Shown here: in pieces, positions 43,357-53,035 of the stretch
Position numbering within the stretch: position 1 is the stretch's first letter
How the letters are laid out: each line of letters begins with the position of its first letter
From: Hoylesella loescheii DSM 19665 = JCM 12249 = ATCC 15930
GTDB lineage: Bacteria; Bacteroidota; Bacteroidia; Bacteroidales; Bacteroidaceae
NCBI RefSeq assembly: GCF_000378085.1
Contig: NZ_KB899215.1
Location: 62,001-126,000 of the forward strand
Direction: 5' to 3'
Length of the DNA stretch: 64,000 nt
Program-made: the position numbers and the translations under genes
Notes under the pieces: generated by a model
Told to the model about the DNA's origin: nothing
What the model saw: the letters and a program-made list of their open reading frames with translations, nothing else
Databases searched by the model: none

Positions 43357-43374
43357 TTGGCACATTATTTGTGC
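43357..43374 (+). promoter_or_regulatory. Sigma-54-like -24/-12 element upstream of trxB
   Basis: TTGGCACATTATTTGTGC matches TGGCAC-N5-TTGC except the last base (T). It is about 45 nt before the trxB ATG; no TAnnTTTG was seen there. The same one-base deviation is found before dnaK. Confidence 0.4.
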
Positions 43375-43418
43375 AGATATTGGCATAATGGGTACAACCC
43401 AGTAAAAACAAATTAACT

Positions 43419-44366
43419 ATGGAAAAAAGAGAATATACGCGCTGCCTTATCGTGGGTAGCGGTCCCGCAGGATACACTGCAGCCATCTATGCGGGAAGGG
43501 CTAACCTAAGCCCAGTGCAATATTGCGGAATGCAAACGGGTGGACAACTCACCCAAACGACAGAAATTGAGAACTTTCCTGGCTATCCCAAGGGAGTGGA
43601 CGGTAACCAAATGATGTTGGAACTGCGTGAGCAGGCCGCCCGTTTTGGTGCTGACATCCGCGACGGAGAGATTGTTAAGGTAGACTTCAGTCGTAAACCA
43701 TACGTGCTAACCACAGATCGTGGTGTGGAGATAGAGGCCGAAACGGTGATTATCGCCACAGGAGCGTCGGCTAAATATCTTGGTTTGCCCGACGAGGAGA
43801 AGTACTCTGGTCAAGGCGTAAGCGCTTGTGCCACTTGCGATGGTTTCTTCTATCGCAATAAGACGGTGGCTGTTGTGGGTGGTGGCGACACTGCTTGCGA
43901 AGAGGCTAGCTATCTGGCAGGACTCTGCTCGAAGGTATATATGATTGTGCGTAAGCCTTTCTTGCGCGCCTCGGACGTGATGCAGAAACGTGTGGAGAGC
44001 AATCCCAAAATCGAAATTCTATACGAACACAACACGTTGGGCCTTTATGGTGAAGACGGCTTGCAAGGAGCGCACCTTGTAAAACGCAAGGGCGAGGCCG
44101 ACGAACAACGCTACGACCTGCCTATTGATGGTTTCTTCCTTGCCATTGGTCATAAGCCCAACACCGATGTGTTTAAAGAATGGCTAGATCTCGACGAAAT
44201 AGGCTACATCAAAACTGTTGCAGGAACCCCCAAAACGAACGTTGCTGGTGTGTTTGCAGCAGGCGATTGTGCCGACCCTGTTTATCGTCAGGCAGTTGTT
44301 GCCGCTGGCTCTGGCTGTAAGGCAGCATTGGAAGCCGAGCGTTATCTGGGTGAGTTGAAGGCCTAA
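43419..44366 (+). CDS. trxB: Thioredoxin-disulfide reductase
   Basis: A 315-residue flavoprotein. It has an FAD-binding VGSGPAGYTAAIYAGRANL at 12-30, the redox-active CATCDG (C137, C140), an NADPH-binding VVGGGDTACEEA near 152-163 and a C-terminal AAGDCADPVYRQAVVAAGSG. It reduces thioredoxin with NADPH in the cytoplasm, providing electrons for peroxidases such as the gene just upstream and for ribonucleotide reductase. Confidence 0.96.
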   Translation: MEKREYTRCLIVGSGPAGYTAAIYAGRANLSPVQYCGMQTGGQLTQTTEIENFPGYPKGVDGNQMMLELREQAARFGADIRDGEIVKVDFSRKPYVLTTDRGVEIEAETVIIATGASAKYLGLPDEEKYSGQGVSACATCDGFFYRNKTVAVVGGGDTACEEASYLAGLCSKVYMIVRKPFLRASDVMQKRVESNPKIEILYEHNTLGLYGEDGLQGAHLVKRKGEADEQRYDLPIDGFFLAIGHKPNTDVFKEWLDLDEIGYIKTVAGTPKTNVAGVFAAGDCADPVYRQAVVAAGSGCKAALEAERYLGELKA

Positions 44367-44419
44367 AAAATAAGGCTTGCCATCCCGAATTCATAGCCAT
44401 GTTTGGCATAACTATAGAA

Positions 44420-44453
44420 AAAAGGCTTCTTGCTATTTGCAGGAAGCCTTTTA
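44420..44453. terminator. Bidirectional terminator between trxB and the MerR gene
   Basis: AAAAGGCTTCTTGC and GCAGGAAGCCTTTT form a stem with a TATTT loop. It lies after trxB (plus) and after the convergent MerR-type gene (minus), so it can serve both. Confidence 0.8.
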
Positions 44454-44529
44454 GCTTTATGGGGTAGACGCCCTTGTTTCGTGGCTATTGTATAGCCTTT
44501 CTTTTAGGGCTTGTGTGTATTTGTGTCTT

Positions 44530-44880
44530 TTACACCAGTCCGTCGAGTTCTTTTTTCAGGGCACGCAGGTCGTCCCTAACCGCGAGAAGCGTGTTAAGCA
44601 CATGTGTGCTTTTATTTGCGCCTTCACGATTTTCGTTAATCATCTTACGTGCGGCGGCAATTTTAAAACCTCTCACCTTAACCAACGTGTAGATGTTTTT
44701 TAGCAGGTCGATGTCTCTGTCCGTGTACTGGCGCACCTTCGACCCTGTTGCGGTGCGCGGCTTAAGCTGCGGAAGCTCGGTTTCCCAATACCGCAGGGTA
44801 CTCTCATTAACGCCGATGATGTCGCTCACCTCCTTAATGGAGTAGTACAACTTTAGGTTTCTGTCAGTCTTCAATACCAT
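44530..44880 (-). CDS. MerR-family transcriptional regulator
   Basis: A 116-residue DNA-binding protein. Residues about 10-60 form the winged HTH of MerR: YYSIKEVSDIIGVNESTLRY then WETELPQLKPRTATGSKVRQY. DRDIDLLKNIYTLVKVRGFK continues the second DNA-binding helix, and a short C-terminal helix (VLNTLLAVRDDLRALKKELD) gives the dimer coiled coil. There is no metal-binding tail, so the signal is unknown. The divergent alaS upstream is the usual neighbour in Bacteroidales. Confidence 0.92.
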   Translation of the reverse strand: MVLKTDRNLKLYYSIKEVSDIIGVNESTLRYWETELPQLKPRTATGSKVRQYTDRDIDLLKNIYTLVKVRGFKIAAARKMINENREGANKSTHVLNTLLAVRDDLRALKKELDGLV

Positions 44881-45052
44881 GATGGGTTAGCTTTTGGCCC
44901 TTTGTGGGGGATAATTTGGGAATAGTCCTTCGTTCGTTATCCATTGTTTCTTGTCGGAACAACATGCCACAAACTTGCTTGTGCACGTTTAACACCTGTA
45001 ATAGTAACCAAGTTATCCTGTACGAAGTTACATTTAGCTCTCTCTCATGATG

Positions 45053-45060
45053 CAAAATTA
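45053..45060 (-). promoter_or_regulatory. -7 promoter motif (TAATTTTG) of the MerR gene
   Basis: TAATTTTG on the minus strand at 45053-45060; leader about 170 nt. Confidence 0.6.
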
Positions 45061-45175
45061 CGACAAATCTTTTATTTTTCCAATCTTTGGAAAAAATAAA
45101 ATCGACATGTAAACCAACATTAACAACGTGGCATAATATAACCCCTTGGGCTACGGCCATTTGAAAAAAATGTTG

Positions 45176-45183
45176 TAATTTTG
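45176..45183 (+). promoter_or_regulatory. -7 promoter motif (TAATTTTG) of alaS
   Basis: TAATTTTG at 45176-45183, leader about 110 nt. Confidence 0.65.
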
Positions 45184-45293
45184 CAACTTAAACCAAAAGG
45201 ACAGTCCTTACAACCTCGTTGAGGGCTTTGTGTGGACGCCCTTACTTGCAGTTTTATAAACAGGCATACAATAAAAATTCAAGATAATAAACG

Positions 45294-47915
45294 ATGATGA
45301 CAGCGAACGAAATACGCGAATCCTTCAAGCAATTCTTTGAAGGCAAAGGACATAAGATAGAGGCTTCGGCCCCCATGGTGATTAAAGACGACCCTACATT
45401 GATGTTCACCAACGCCGGTATGAACCAATGGAAGGACATCATTTTGGGTACACGCGACCCTGAACCACGCCGTAGGGCCGATTCGCAAAAATGTCTTCGC
45501 GTAAGCGGAAAGCATAACGACTTGGAAGAGGTAGGCCACGATACGTACCATCACACCATGTTCGAGATGTTGGGTAACTGGAGCTTTGGCGACTATTTTA
45601 AGCGCGAGGCCATCGACTATGCTTGGGAATACCTTGTGGATGTGTTGCACCTTAACCCGCAAGACATCTATGTTACGGTATTCGAAGGTAGCGAAGAAGA
45701 GGGCATTGCACGCGACGACGAGGCTGCAGAGTTCTGGTCAAAGCACCTACCTGCCGACCATATCATCAACGGAAACAAGCACGATAACTTCTGGGAGATG
45801 GGTGAAACGGGCCCATGCGGTCCGTGTTCGGAGATTCATCTCGACTCGCGCTCGGCCAAAGAAAAGGCCGAAGTGCCTGGCGCAAGCCTTGTAAACAAGG
45901 ATAATCCGCAAGTTATCGAGATATGGAACATCGTGTTTATGCAGTTCAATCGCAAGTCTGATGGTTCGTTGCAGCCTCTGCCGATGCACGTTATCGATAC
46001 GGGTATGGGCTTCGAACGCCTTGTGCGCTCATTGCAAGGTAAAACATCGAACTACGACACCGATGTTTTCCAACCCGTGATACAAGAGATTTCGCGCCTT
46101 TCGGGTCTGAAATATGGCGCCGACGAGAAAGTAGACGTGGCCATGCGTGTGGTTGCCGACCACCTTAGGGCTGTGGCTTTCTCCATCGCCGATGGTCAGT
46201 TGCCTGGCAATGCCAAGGCTGGATACGTTATTCGTCGTATCCTTCGCCGCGCCGTTCGCTATGCGTATACTTTCTTAGGTCAACGTTCGGCCTTCATGTT
46301 TAAGCTTTTGCCCACCTTCATCCACGAGATGGGCGAGGCCTATCCCGAACTGAAAGCCCAGCGCGAACTTATCGGTCGCGTGATGAAAGAAGAGGAAGAC
46401 TCTTTCCTTCGCACGCTCGAAAAGGGCATTTCGATGCTTAACGACGAGATGGAGCGCCTGAAAGCCGAGGGAAAAACCATGCTTGACGGCGCACAAGCTT
46501 TCCGTTTGTTCGACACTTACGGCTTCCCGCTCGACCTGACAGAGCTTATTTGTCGTGAGAATGGGCTGCAAGTAGATGCCGCCCAGTTTGATGTGGAGAT
46601 GCAAAAGCAAAAAGAACGTGCTCGTAATGCTGCTGCCGTGGAGAATTCTGATTGGGTGGTGCTGCGCGAAGGCGAACAAACCTTCGTGGGTTATGATTAT
46701 ACCGAGTACGAATGTCATATACTTCGCTATCGTCAAGTTACGCAGAAGAAGAACACTTACTTTGAACTGGTGCTCGATTACACGCCTTTCTATGGTGAGA
46801 TGGGTGGACAAGTGGGCGACTGTGGCGTGCTGGTGAACGGCGAAGAGACTGTAGACGTCATCGACACAAAACGCGAAAACAACCAAAGTATACATATCGT
46901 GAAGGCCTTACCCAAAGCTCCCGAAGCCGACTTTATGGCTTGTGTGGACACGGATAAGCGCGAAGCAAGTGCTGCTAACCACACGGCAACCCACTTGTTA
47001 GACTATGCCTTGAAGGCTGTGCTTGGCGAACACGTTGAACAAAAAGGCTCGTTGGTGGCTCCCGACACGTTACGCTTCGACTTTTCGCACTTCCAAAAGG
47101 TCACAGATGAAGAGCTTCGCGAGGTGGAACGCCTTGTAAACGATCTTATCCGCCAAGATCTGCCACTCGACGAACACCGTGATACGCCCGTAGAAGAGGC
47201 TAAGGCCATGGGTGCAGTGGCTTTGTTTGGCGAGAAATACGGCGATACGGTGCGCGTTGTACGTTTCGGACCCAGCTGTGAGTTCTGTGGCGGCATCCAT
47301 GCACGTAGCACGGGCCGTATCGGAATGTTCAAAATCGTAAGCGAAAGCAGTGTGGCAGCCGGCATACGCCGTGTTGAGGCTTTCACCGGAAAGCGTTGCG
47401 AGGAAGCGATGTACGTGTTGGAAGATACGCTGCGTGGCATTCGTAACCTCTTTAATAACGCTAAAGACCTGCAAGGAGTTATCGCTAAGTACATGGAAGA
47501 ACATGATGCGATGCGCAAAGAGATAGAAAAATTCTCGGCACAAGCCGTCGAAAGACTTAAAGATAGCCTTGTAGAGAAGGCCAAAGATGTAAATGGACTG
47601 AAAGTGGTTAAGGCCGTTTTGCCCATCAATGCCGAACAAGCCAAGAACCTGGTATTTAAGGTTCGCGAGGCCATTCCGCAAAACCTGGTATGCGTTGTCG
47701 GCTCAACGGCCAACGACAAGCCTTTACTTAGCATCATGTTTAGCGATGATGTGGTAAGCGAACACGGACTGAATGCAGGCCAAATCATTCGCGAGGCCGC
47801 CAAACTTATTCAAGGTGGCGGTGGCGGACAGCCCCATTATGCATCGGCAGGAGGTAAAAACCTCGATGGCATATCTGTGGCCGTAGACAAGGCAGTGGAA
47901 CTAGCTTGCCAGTAA
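45294..47915 (+). CDS. alaS: Alanine--tRNA ligase
   Basis: An 873-residue class II synthetase. The N-terminal catalytic core carries motif 2 region elements ([35 protein letters not shown]). The editing domain has HTATHLL near 562-568 and the C-x-x-C-G-G-I-H zinc/editing site [14 protein letters not shown] near 661. The C-Ala domain ends with the Gly-rich [19 protein letters not shown]. Full length for the family. It charges tRNA-Ala in the cytoplasm. It is divergent from the MerR gene. Confidence 0.97.
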   Translation: MMTANEIRESFKQFFEGKGHKIEASAPMVIKDDPTLMFTNAGMNQWKDIILGTRDPEPRRRADSQKCLRVSGKHNDLEEVGHDTYHHTMFEMLGNWSFGDYFKREAIDYAWEYLVDVLHLNPQDIYVTVFEGSEEEGIARDDEAAEFWSKHLPADHIINGNKHDNFWEMGETGPCGPCSEIHLDSRSAKEKAEVPGASLVNKDNPQVIEIWNIVFMQFNRKSDGSLQPLPMHVIDTGMGFERLVRSLQGKTSNYDTDVFQPVIQEISRLSGLKYGADEKVDVAMRVVADHLRAVAFSIADGQLPGNAKAGYVIRRILRRAVRYAYTFLGQRSAFMFKLLPTFIHEMGEAYPELKAQRELIGRVMKEEEDSFLRTLEKGISMLNDEMERLKAEGKTMLDGAQAFRLFDTYGFPLDLTELICRENGLQVDAAQFDVEMQKQKERARNAAAVENSDWVVLREGEQTFVGYDYTEYECHILRYRQVTQKKNTYFELVLDYTPFYGEMGGQVGDCGVLVNGEETVDVIDTKRENNQSIHIVKALPKAPEADFMACVDTDKREASAANHTATHLLDYALKAVLGEHVEQKGSLVAPDTLRFDFSHFQKVTDEELREVERLVNDLIRQDLPLDEHRDTPVEEAKAMGAVALFGEKYGDTVRVVRFGPSCEFCGGIHARSTGRIGMFKIVSESSVAAGIRRVEAFTGKRCEEAMYVLEDTLRGIRNLFNNAKDLQGVIAKYMEEHDAMRKEIEKFSAQAVERLKDSLVEKAKDVNGLKVVKAVLPINAEQAKNLVFKVREAIPQNLVCVVGSTANDKPLLSIMFSDDVVSEHGLNAGQIIREAAKLIQGGGGGQPHYASAGGKNLDGISVAVDKAVELACQ

Positions 47916-47982
47916 AATGAACTCATCGCTTGCCCCAATTCAAGGGCAAGGGAGATGATTAGTATTGTTACTTATACAGATT

Positions 47983-48068
47983 TAAGGCTGGTTCTAAATA
48001 TCCATCAAGGCGTTACTAGGTAAAAGCAACCATTGAAACGTAGCGCGGAACTTTTAGAACCAGCCTTA
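47983..48068. mobile_element. 86-bp miniature element with perfect 16-bp terminal inverted repeats
   Basis: TAAGGCTGGTTCTAAA (47983-47998) and TTTAGAACCAGCCTTA (48053-48068) are exact inverted repeats around 54 bp. It could be a MITE, or a large hairpin that ends the alaS transcript. The start GGCTGGTTCT recurs at about 59554 (GGCTGGTTCTTAGTAT). Confidence 0.5.
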
Positions 48069-48505
48069 TATAATGGATAAACTCAACAAGTTCTACAAGT
48101 AAAGGGATTGGTACATCGCCTTGTTGGTATTGCTAAGGTTTCTCGTTGTAGGTAAATATGTGCGGTAAAAGACACATGTTTAGTGAGTTCACTTCTTTTA
48201 TTTGTAAATATTTTGCACCGTTTTTTAACACTGAGAGTACCAGCCTAATTCACCAATACGCCATCGACTTGTATTTAACCGCTTCTTGTGAAAGTTTGTA
48301 ATGGGTTGATATACTAATGTTCACGCTCCCGTTTTCAACTAGATGAAGGGATTTTAAGGATGTTTAGGCGTGTTTTATTGCTAGATTTGAGTATTCTTGG
48401 GCTCACTTCATGTCTTCTCTTCTTTTTGGTTCGACCTAACGATTTCACACTTCTTTCGTTGTGTTTTAAGGTAAAACGGCGTGTTATCGCTAAGAGGTAA
48501 TCTTA

Positions 48506-48588
48506 TTCCATGTGACATGGAACAATGTTCCAGATGATATGGAATAATGTTCCAGCTTATATGGAACAGGTGTCCCACTTATAAAAAA
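48506..48588. repeat. 22-bp palindromic array D (TTCCA-N7-TGGAA)
   Basis: Units at 48506-48522, 48528-48544 and 48550-48566 with 5-bp spacers, and a degenerate fourth at 48572. The flanks are AT-rich and do not match those of A, C and E. In the remaining 47916-49079 gap I see no gene; the stretch 48590-48990 shows nothing that I can name. Confidence 0.82.
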
Positions 48589-49007
48589 TCCAGAAATTAA
48601 ACTGATAATGCATTGCAAACGACAATATTGTATGATTCGTTGGTTTGTAAATTTGGAGGCGTGTAAATAACGATGCTTTATCGTTTGGTGAAATCGAGAG
48701 TTAGTAAAGCATGGGTTATGGTGGGTGGAATGTGGTATGGAGAGGTAGAAAATGAAAGTCCTGAAGATATGTTTTTACCGCTTTTCGCAGAAAATCTCTT
48801 CTAGAATGGGGCAGAAATATAGTGCTAGTTTGTAAAGATTGATTACTCGGTTTAACGTTGTCGGTAAATTAAGGGATGTATGGACTTGTTTATCCCGACT
48901 GTATATCTATCGTTTTGGAAGTTTCCTTGTTATTGCACTATTCAATCATTTTTTATGTTTTTCCCTACAATCCACATTTCTGTGTGATGCGTAATCGCAT
49001 ATAAAAT

Positions 49008-49040
49008 AAGGTGTGCACCTGCATAACAGGCGCACACCTT
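49008..49040 (-). terminator. Terminator of the C10 protease gene
   Basis: AAGGTGTGCACCTG and CAGGCGCACACCTT form a stem with a CATAA loop; on the minus strand it is followed by ATTTTATATG. Confidence 0.8.
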
Positions 49041-49079
49041 TATCTTGTTAGAGCTTGCTTGTTGGGCAAACCTTGTTTG

Positions 49080-51359
49080 TTATCGTTTTAAGAGACGGTG
49101 TGTACGTAGTTGGCCGTCGACCATTACTTGTACAAGATACACACCCGAAGCAAGGTCGGTGAGCGATATGTTTACTTCTGTGCTACCTGTTGCAGCAGCA
49201 TTCCTAAGCAATCGGCCGTTGGTGTCGAAGAGCTTTACATGTTGTAGGCCATTGCCGCGTACCGTTAACGACTGGCCATCGTTGTTGGTTATGTTGTAGT
49301 TGGCAGTGGTTGTACCGGCAATATGGGTGAGATTCGACGCCACAGTGAAGATCGTTTCTTCCTTGTCATATAGCTTTTCTACATCGAAACGTTCGGCATC
49401 GGGGTTGTCGATGCCTGCGCTCGATTCCTTAATCAACACCAACTTCATCCGATATTTGCCTTCGCTTAGGGTGCTGGGTACGTTTATACTAAACGGCATC
49501 CATGTTGTACGGAAACCGTCAAGCTCCATAGACTTTGTGCGTTGTGCTTCAAAAGCCACCTTACCCTTAGCGTCAAGCAATTGTAACTTGGCAAAATAGC
49601 CGAATCCCAGTCCGCCTTTGTTTCTTACGGGCACATGTATGGTTTCTTCTTTTCCTGGTTTTAGCCAAAGTTTAGACGGCTGTTCGGTTAGTTGGAAGCC
49701 AGCATTGATCGAGTCTTCCTCTACGATGCGCACCCTGCCATTATCTATTTCAATCACCATTCGTGGTGCTTGTCGCATGTGTATCCATTCTCCCCAGCTG
49801 CCATTTTCTTTTAACGGCACACACATGGGCAGCAGTTGGTAATAGCCCTTGTGTAGTTTTGAGAGGTCTATCTTTATTTTCACAGCTTGCGGGTTGGTGT
49901 GGTCGCGACCCATTTCTCCGTTAGAATATTGCCCGTAGACGCGTTTTGTAAACCCACCTGTAGCGTGATCATCCGACGGACAGACAGTTATCAGCTTGCC
50001 ATTCATGTCGAATATGCCCACGCCGATGTCGCCCTTGAAGGGCTTTCCGTAGTTATTAAATTCGTTCATCTCAACGGCTGGCATGTTGCTAACGGCAAAT
50101 GTTTTTCCACTTCCTTGAGGGAGCCTTAGACTTCCACCAATGTTAAACCGCAGTTTGGGCGTGGTTGCCAGCAATGCAGGGTCTATTGGTTTTGTGTTCG
50201 GTTTGTTGGGGTGAGCCAATATCGCGATTAAGCCGTAGCTGAACGTCATTGGTTTTCCGCCAAACTCGTTTCCTGATTGTGCAACAGATAGCGTTGAGAG
50301 CGAGAAATAAGCATCGCCCTGACCGCCCCAGCCAAAATTCATGTGGAAAAGTCCTTGTTCGTTGATGCCGTCTGTTACCCAAGCGTGTCCTCCTCCGCCA
50401 CCTTTTTGGTTGCCCGAAAGGTAAACGGGGAAACCATTGGTTAGCTCTTGGCGTATGATGTCTGTGAATGCAGGCAATCCTTCGTCACTTCGGCTCACAA
50501 AGGCCGTAGTGTAATCAAAGTTTTCTCGCAAGGCTTTTTCGGCCGATTCGTTTTGCGCACCACTCAAAGAGGGGGTGTATTGCATGTTTGTAGCAATTCC
50601 TACATCGCTCATTAGCTTTGCAACGGCGTCTTTTTCCCTTTGGGTGCCTGGGTCGTAATATTTGTATTCGTCTTTCATGTTGGCCCAGTCGTAGTATGAT
50701 TTGCTGAAATCGGCATGCTTCACCTTATTATCAGATCTCACGGTATAGGTGTTTTCTCCCTTTCCTTGTATGGGCCATTTGTGGTAATACATCACTTGTG
50801 CGATGGCCGTTGCTACGCAACCCGTGAAAGGATAACCCGTTTTCTTGTTGTAAGGATCGTCTTGATTCCACTTGCAGGTGAGCAACGGCGCCACAGTTTT
50901 ATAGGTAGGCATCGCCCTTGTGGCGGGTTGTGCCGCGGCGGGCGTTTGTTGTAGCTGTACGAAACGTTCGCGATAGGCTTGCAAAAGAAATTTTACACCA
51001 GGGTTAGCATTCAGCGTGTCGAGCGTGCCGTTATCTCCATAGGCGAGTATTTCACCCATAGCGTCGTCGCCCGAAACCAGTACAAAGCCCTTGCCCTGCT
51101 TGTCGTTGAACACATAGTAGGGCTCAATGGGTTGTTGTTTGCCTGCTCGAGTTTGAGCGAATGTGATGGCTTGGCGGTTGGGTGAGACGTATTTTCGAGC
51201 AATGTCGAGGGCTTGTCGAGCCGTAACCTGCTTGGCCTGTACAGGCATAAAGGTCGAAAATGCAAGTGCAAAAAGCGCAAATGCTAATCGGTAACAGTGA
51301 TGGCTGTTAAGCGAAGTGTGGGCAGGTTTGTGCCTATTTGTAGTGTTGGTTTGGTTCAT
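49080..51359 (-). CDS. C10-family cysteine protease (streptopain/interpain A type) with type IX secretion tail
   Basis: A 759-residue exported protease. A signal peptide of about 42 residues is followed by a Spi/C10 propeptide (KQVTARQALDIARKYVSPN to FVLVSGDDAMGEILAYGD). The catalytic domain has the Cys in FTGCVATAIAQVMYYHKWP (C181), the His in GGGGGHAWVTDGI (H325) and the NFGWGGQGDAYFSL loop with its Trp. A long beta-rich region follows. The last 75 residues (LFDTNGRLLRNAAA, VYLVQVMVDGQL) are a type A C-terminal sorting domain for the type IX secretion system. It degrades host proteins outside the cell, as interpain A of P. intermedia does. Single gene. Confidence 0.9.
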   Translation of the reverse strand: MNQTNTTNRHKPAHTSLNSHHCYRLAFALFALAFSTFMPVQAKQVTARQALDIARKYVSPNRQAITFAQTRAGKQQPIEPYYVFNDKQGKGFVLVSGDDAMGEILAYGDNGTLDTLNANPGVKFLLQAYRERFVQLQQTPAAAQPATRAMPTYKTVAPLLTCKWNQDDPYNKKTGYPFTGCVATAIAQVMYYHKWPIQGKGENTYTVRSDNKVKHADFSKSYYDWANMKDEYKYYDPGTQREKDAVAKLMSDVGIATNMQYTPSLSGAQNESAEKALRENFDYTTAFVSRSDEGLPAFTDIIRQELTNGFPVYLSGNQKGGGGGHAWVTDGINEQGLFHMNFGWGGQGDAYFSLSTLSVAQSGNEFGGKPMTFSYGLIAILAHPNKPNTKPIDPALLATTPKLRFNIGGSLRLPQGSGKTFAVSNMPAVEMNEFNNYGKPFKGDIGVGIFDMNGKLITVCPSDDHATGGFTKRVYGQYSNGEMGRDHTNPQAVKIKIDLSKLHKGYYQLLPMCVPLKENGSWGEWIHMRQAPRMVIEIDNGRVRIVEEDSINAGFQLTEQPSKLWLKPGKEETIHVPVRNKGGLGFGYFAKLQLLDAKGKVAFEAQRTKSMELDGFRTTWMPFSINVPSTLSEGKYRMKLVLIKESSAGIDNPDAERFDVEKLYDKEETIFTVASNLTHIAGTTTANYNITNNDGQSLTVRGNGLQHVKLFDTNGRLLRNAAATGSTEVNISLTDLASGVYLVQVMVDGQLRTHRLLKR

Positions 51360-51527
51360 AACTCTTGTAAATTAGTTTTGTTCGTTGTCTTTTTTCTCTA
51401 AAATTCTCCTTATGGTATTTGTAAGGTGCAATAAACGCGCTTCCCATTGTTGGAAAACGCGTGCAAAGTTACGAAAAAAGAACGAGAATGCATCCGATCT
51501 CTTGTATTTTAACAAAGCAGGTTGGGC

Positions 51528-51720
51528 TGTTGATGAGTTGGGCGGTTGACCAGTTTACCAGTTTGTAAGTTGACCAGTTAACAGGTTGACGAGTTTACAA
51601 GTTAGCAAGTTGAGCAGCTTACGAGTTGGCCAGTTAAACGGCGTAGTCATTTTTTCGCCTTTCCACTCTTTCATCTTTTCACCTTTTTACCCTTTCACTT
51701 TTTCACCCTTTCATCCTTTC
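51528..51720. repeat. Low-complexity GTTTACCAGTT and TTTCACCC repeats up to and into the mutY end
   Basis: 51535-51640 has GTTGACCAGTTTACCAGTT-like units of about 10 bp; 51660-51715 has TTTTTCACCCTTTC-like 8-bp units. The second run reaches the mutY stop at 51703 and codes the last residues there. Confidence 0.6.
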
Positions 51721-52914
51721 TTGAAACAGTTCGAACAGGCGTGATATAGCATATTTGTTCAGCTCGCGTTCGGTCACCCAAATGTAGTCAGACGATAAGG
51801 TGGGCTTAACTTCTGTTTCTACTATGGCAAATTGAGCCATGATGATGCGATGGGTGAGTACGTGGCGAAAGGTGTATGGGCCTTTGATTGTGGGTGAAGA
51901 GTTGGTAGGGTGGGGATGGGTGTGGACAGATGTGGCAGTTGGTGTGGCACATTGTTCACCTTTTAAAAGGCTGTCGAGATACGCCAACAACTGCGGTGAA
52001 GGGAAATCTTCTATGAAGTTAGTGCTCTCTTGCTTGCTTGTCTTAGGCGTTTGGGCACTAGAAAGCACCTCGTCTTCGTATAGCAAAGGTTCCCAAAGCC
52101 CCTGCCAAATATCCCCTGCGGGGCGTTTTCGGATGGCTACCTCACCTCTACACCTTATATATATGTAACCCATACGACGTAGTTTGGGGGCTTGCGACTT
52201 GGTTTTAACGGGTAGCGAGCGCACCAAACCCTGTGCATAAGCCACGCATTGGCCATTTAATGGACAGTCGTTGCAGAAGGCAGGCGACTCGTTTGTTGTG
52301 GCAATGTCATTGTTTGTCTTGCCCGTCTCACCCTTTACGGGGAGGCATTGCAGTGCACCAAAGTCCATGATAGCCTCGTTGAAGCGTGCTGGTGCATGGT
52401 GGGGCAAAAGTGATTGGGCTAAGGTGGCAAATTGCTTTTTGCCTTCGGTTGAGTTGATAGGTGTATCGATGCCAAAGAAACGAGCCAAAACGCGGTATAC
52501 GTTGCCATCTACCACCGCCACGGGAAGATTGAAGGCGATAGACGCAATGGCTGCTGCCGTGTAAGGTCCAACGCCTTTTAACTTAGAGATAGCATCGTGA
52601 GTATTGGGGAAATATCCTAGTTCCACAATCTGCTTTGCAGCCTGATGCAAGTAGCGTGCTCGCGAATAGTAGCCCAAACCTTGCCAAAGGCGCAACACTT
52701 CGTCTTCGGTGGCCGCAGCGAGAGCGTTTACCGTGGGGTAATTATGCATGAATCGCTGCCAATAGGCCAAGCCCTGGCTCACCCGCGTTTGCTGCAAAAT
52801 AACCTCGCTAAGCCAAATGGCATACGGGTCTTTGGTCTCGCGCCACGGCAGACTTCGGCCGTGGTGTTGAAACCAATGGAGTAGGGCGGTGGAAAAGGGA
52901 TGGGTGGTGGTCAC
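51703..52914 (-). CDS. mutY: A/G-specific adenine glycosylase MutY
   Basis: A 403-residue DNA-repair enzyme. The catalytic Glu is in WLSEVILQQTRV, the helix-hairpin-helix in LKGVGPYTAAAIASIAFNLP and the catalytic Asp in AVVDGNVYRV. An iron-sulfur cluster motif follows. It starts C-x23-C-x2-C-x5-C (CLPV..., then FCNDCPLNGQC), where the first gap is normally 6 residues, so this copy has an insertion of about 17 residues. The C-terminal NUDIX-like domain (YIYIRCRGEVAIRKRPAGD, FRHVLTHRIIMAQF) recognises 8-oxoG. It removes adenine mispaired with 8-oxoG. Confidence 0.93.
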   Translation of the reverse strand: MTTTHPFSTALLHWFQHHGRSLPWRETKDPYAIWLSEVILQQTRVSQGLAYWQRFMHNYPTVNALAAATEDEVLRLWQGLGYYSRARYLHQAAKQIVELGYFPNTHDAISKLKGVGPYTAAAIASIAFNLPVAVVDGNVYRVLARFFGIDTPINSTEGKKQFATLAQSLLPHHAPARFNEAIMDFGALQCLPVKGETGKTNNDIATTNESPAFCNDCPLNGQCVAYAQGLVRSLPVKTKSQAPKLRRMGYIYIRCRGEVAIRKRPAGDIWQGLWEPLLYEDEVLSSAQTPKTSKQESTNFIEDFPSPQLLAYLDSLLKGEQCATPTATSVHTHPHPTNSSPTIKGPYTFRHVLTHRIIMAQFAIVETEVKPTLSSDYIWVTERELNKYAISRLFELFQERMKG

Positions 52915-53035
52915 GATGGGCTTTTAAATGATATGAAAAGAATGTGAAATAACTAGCACTGCAGCCTGTTTTGGCTATGGCCATGCCCACCAATGCCTAG
53001 TTGTGGTATGGTAGGCGTGGCCATTGGCAAGGCTA

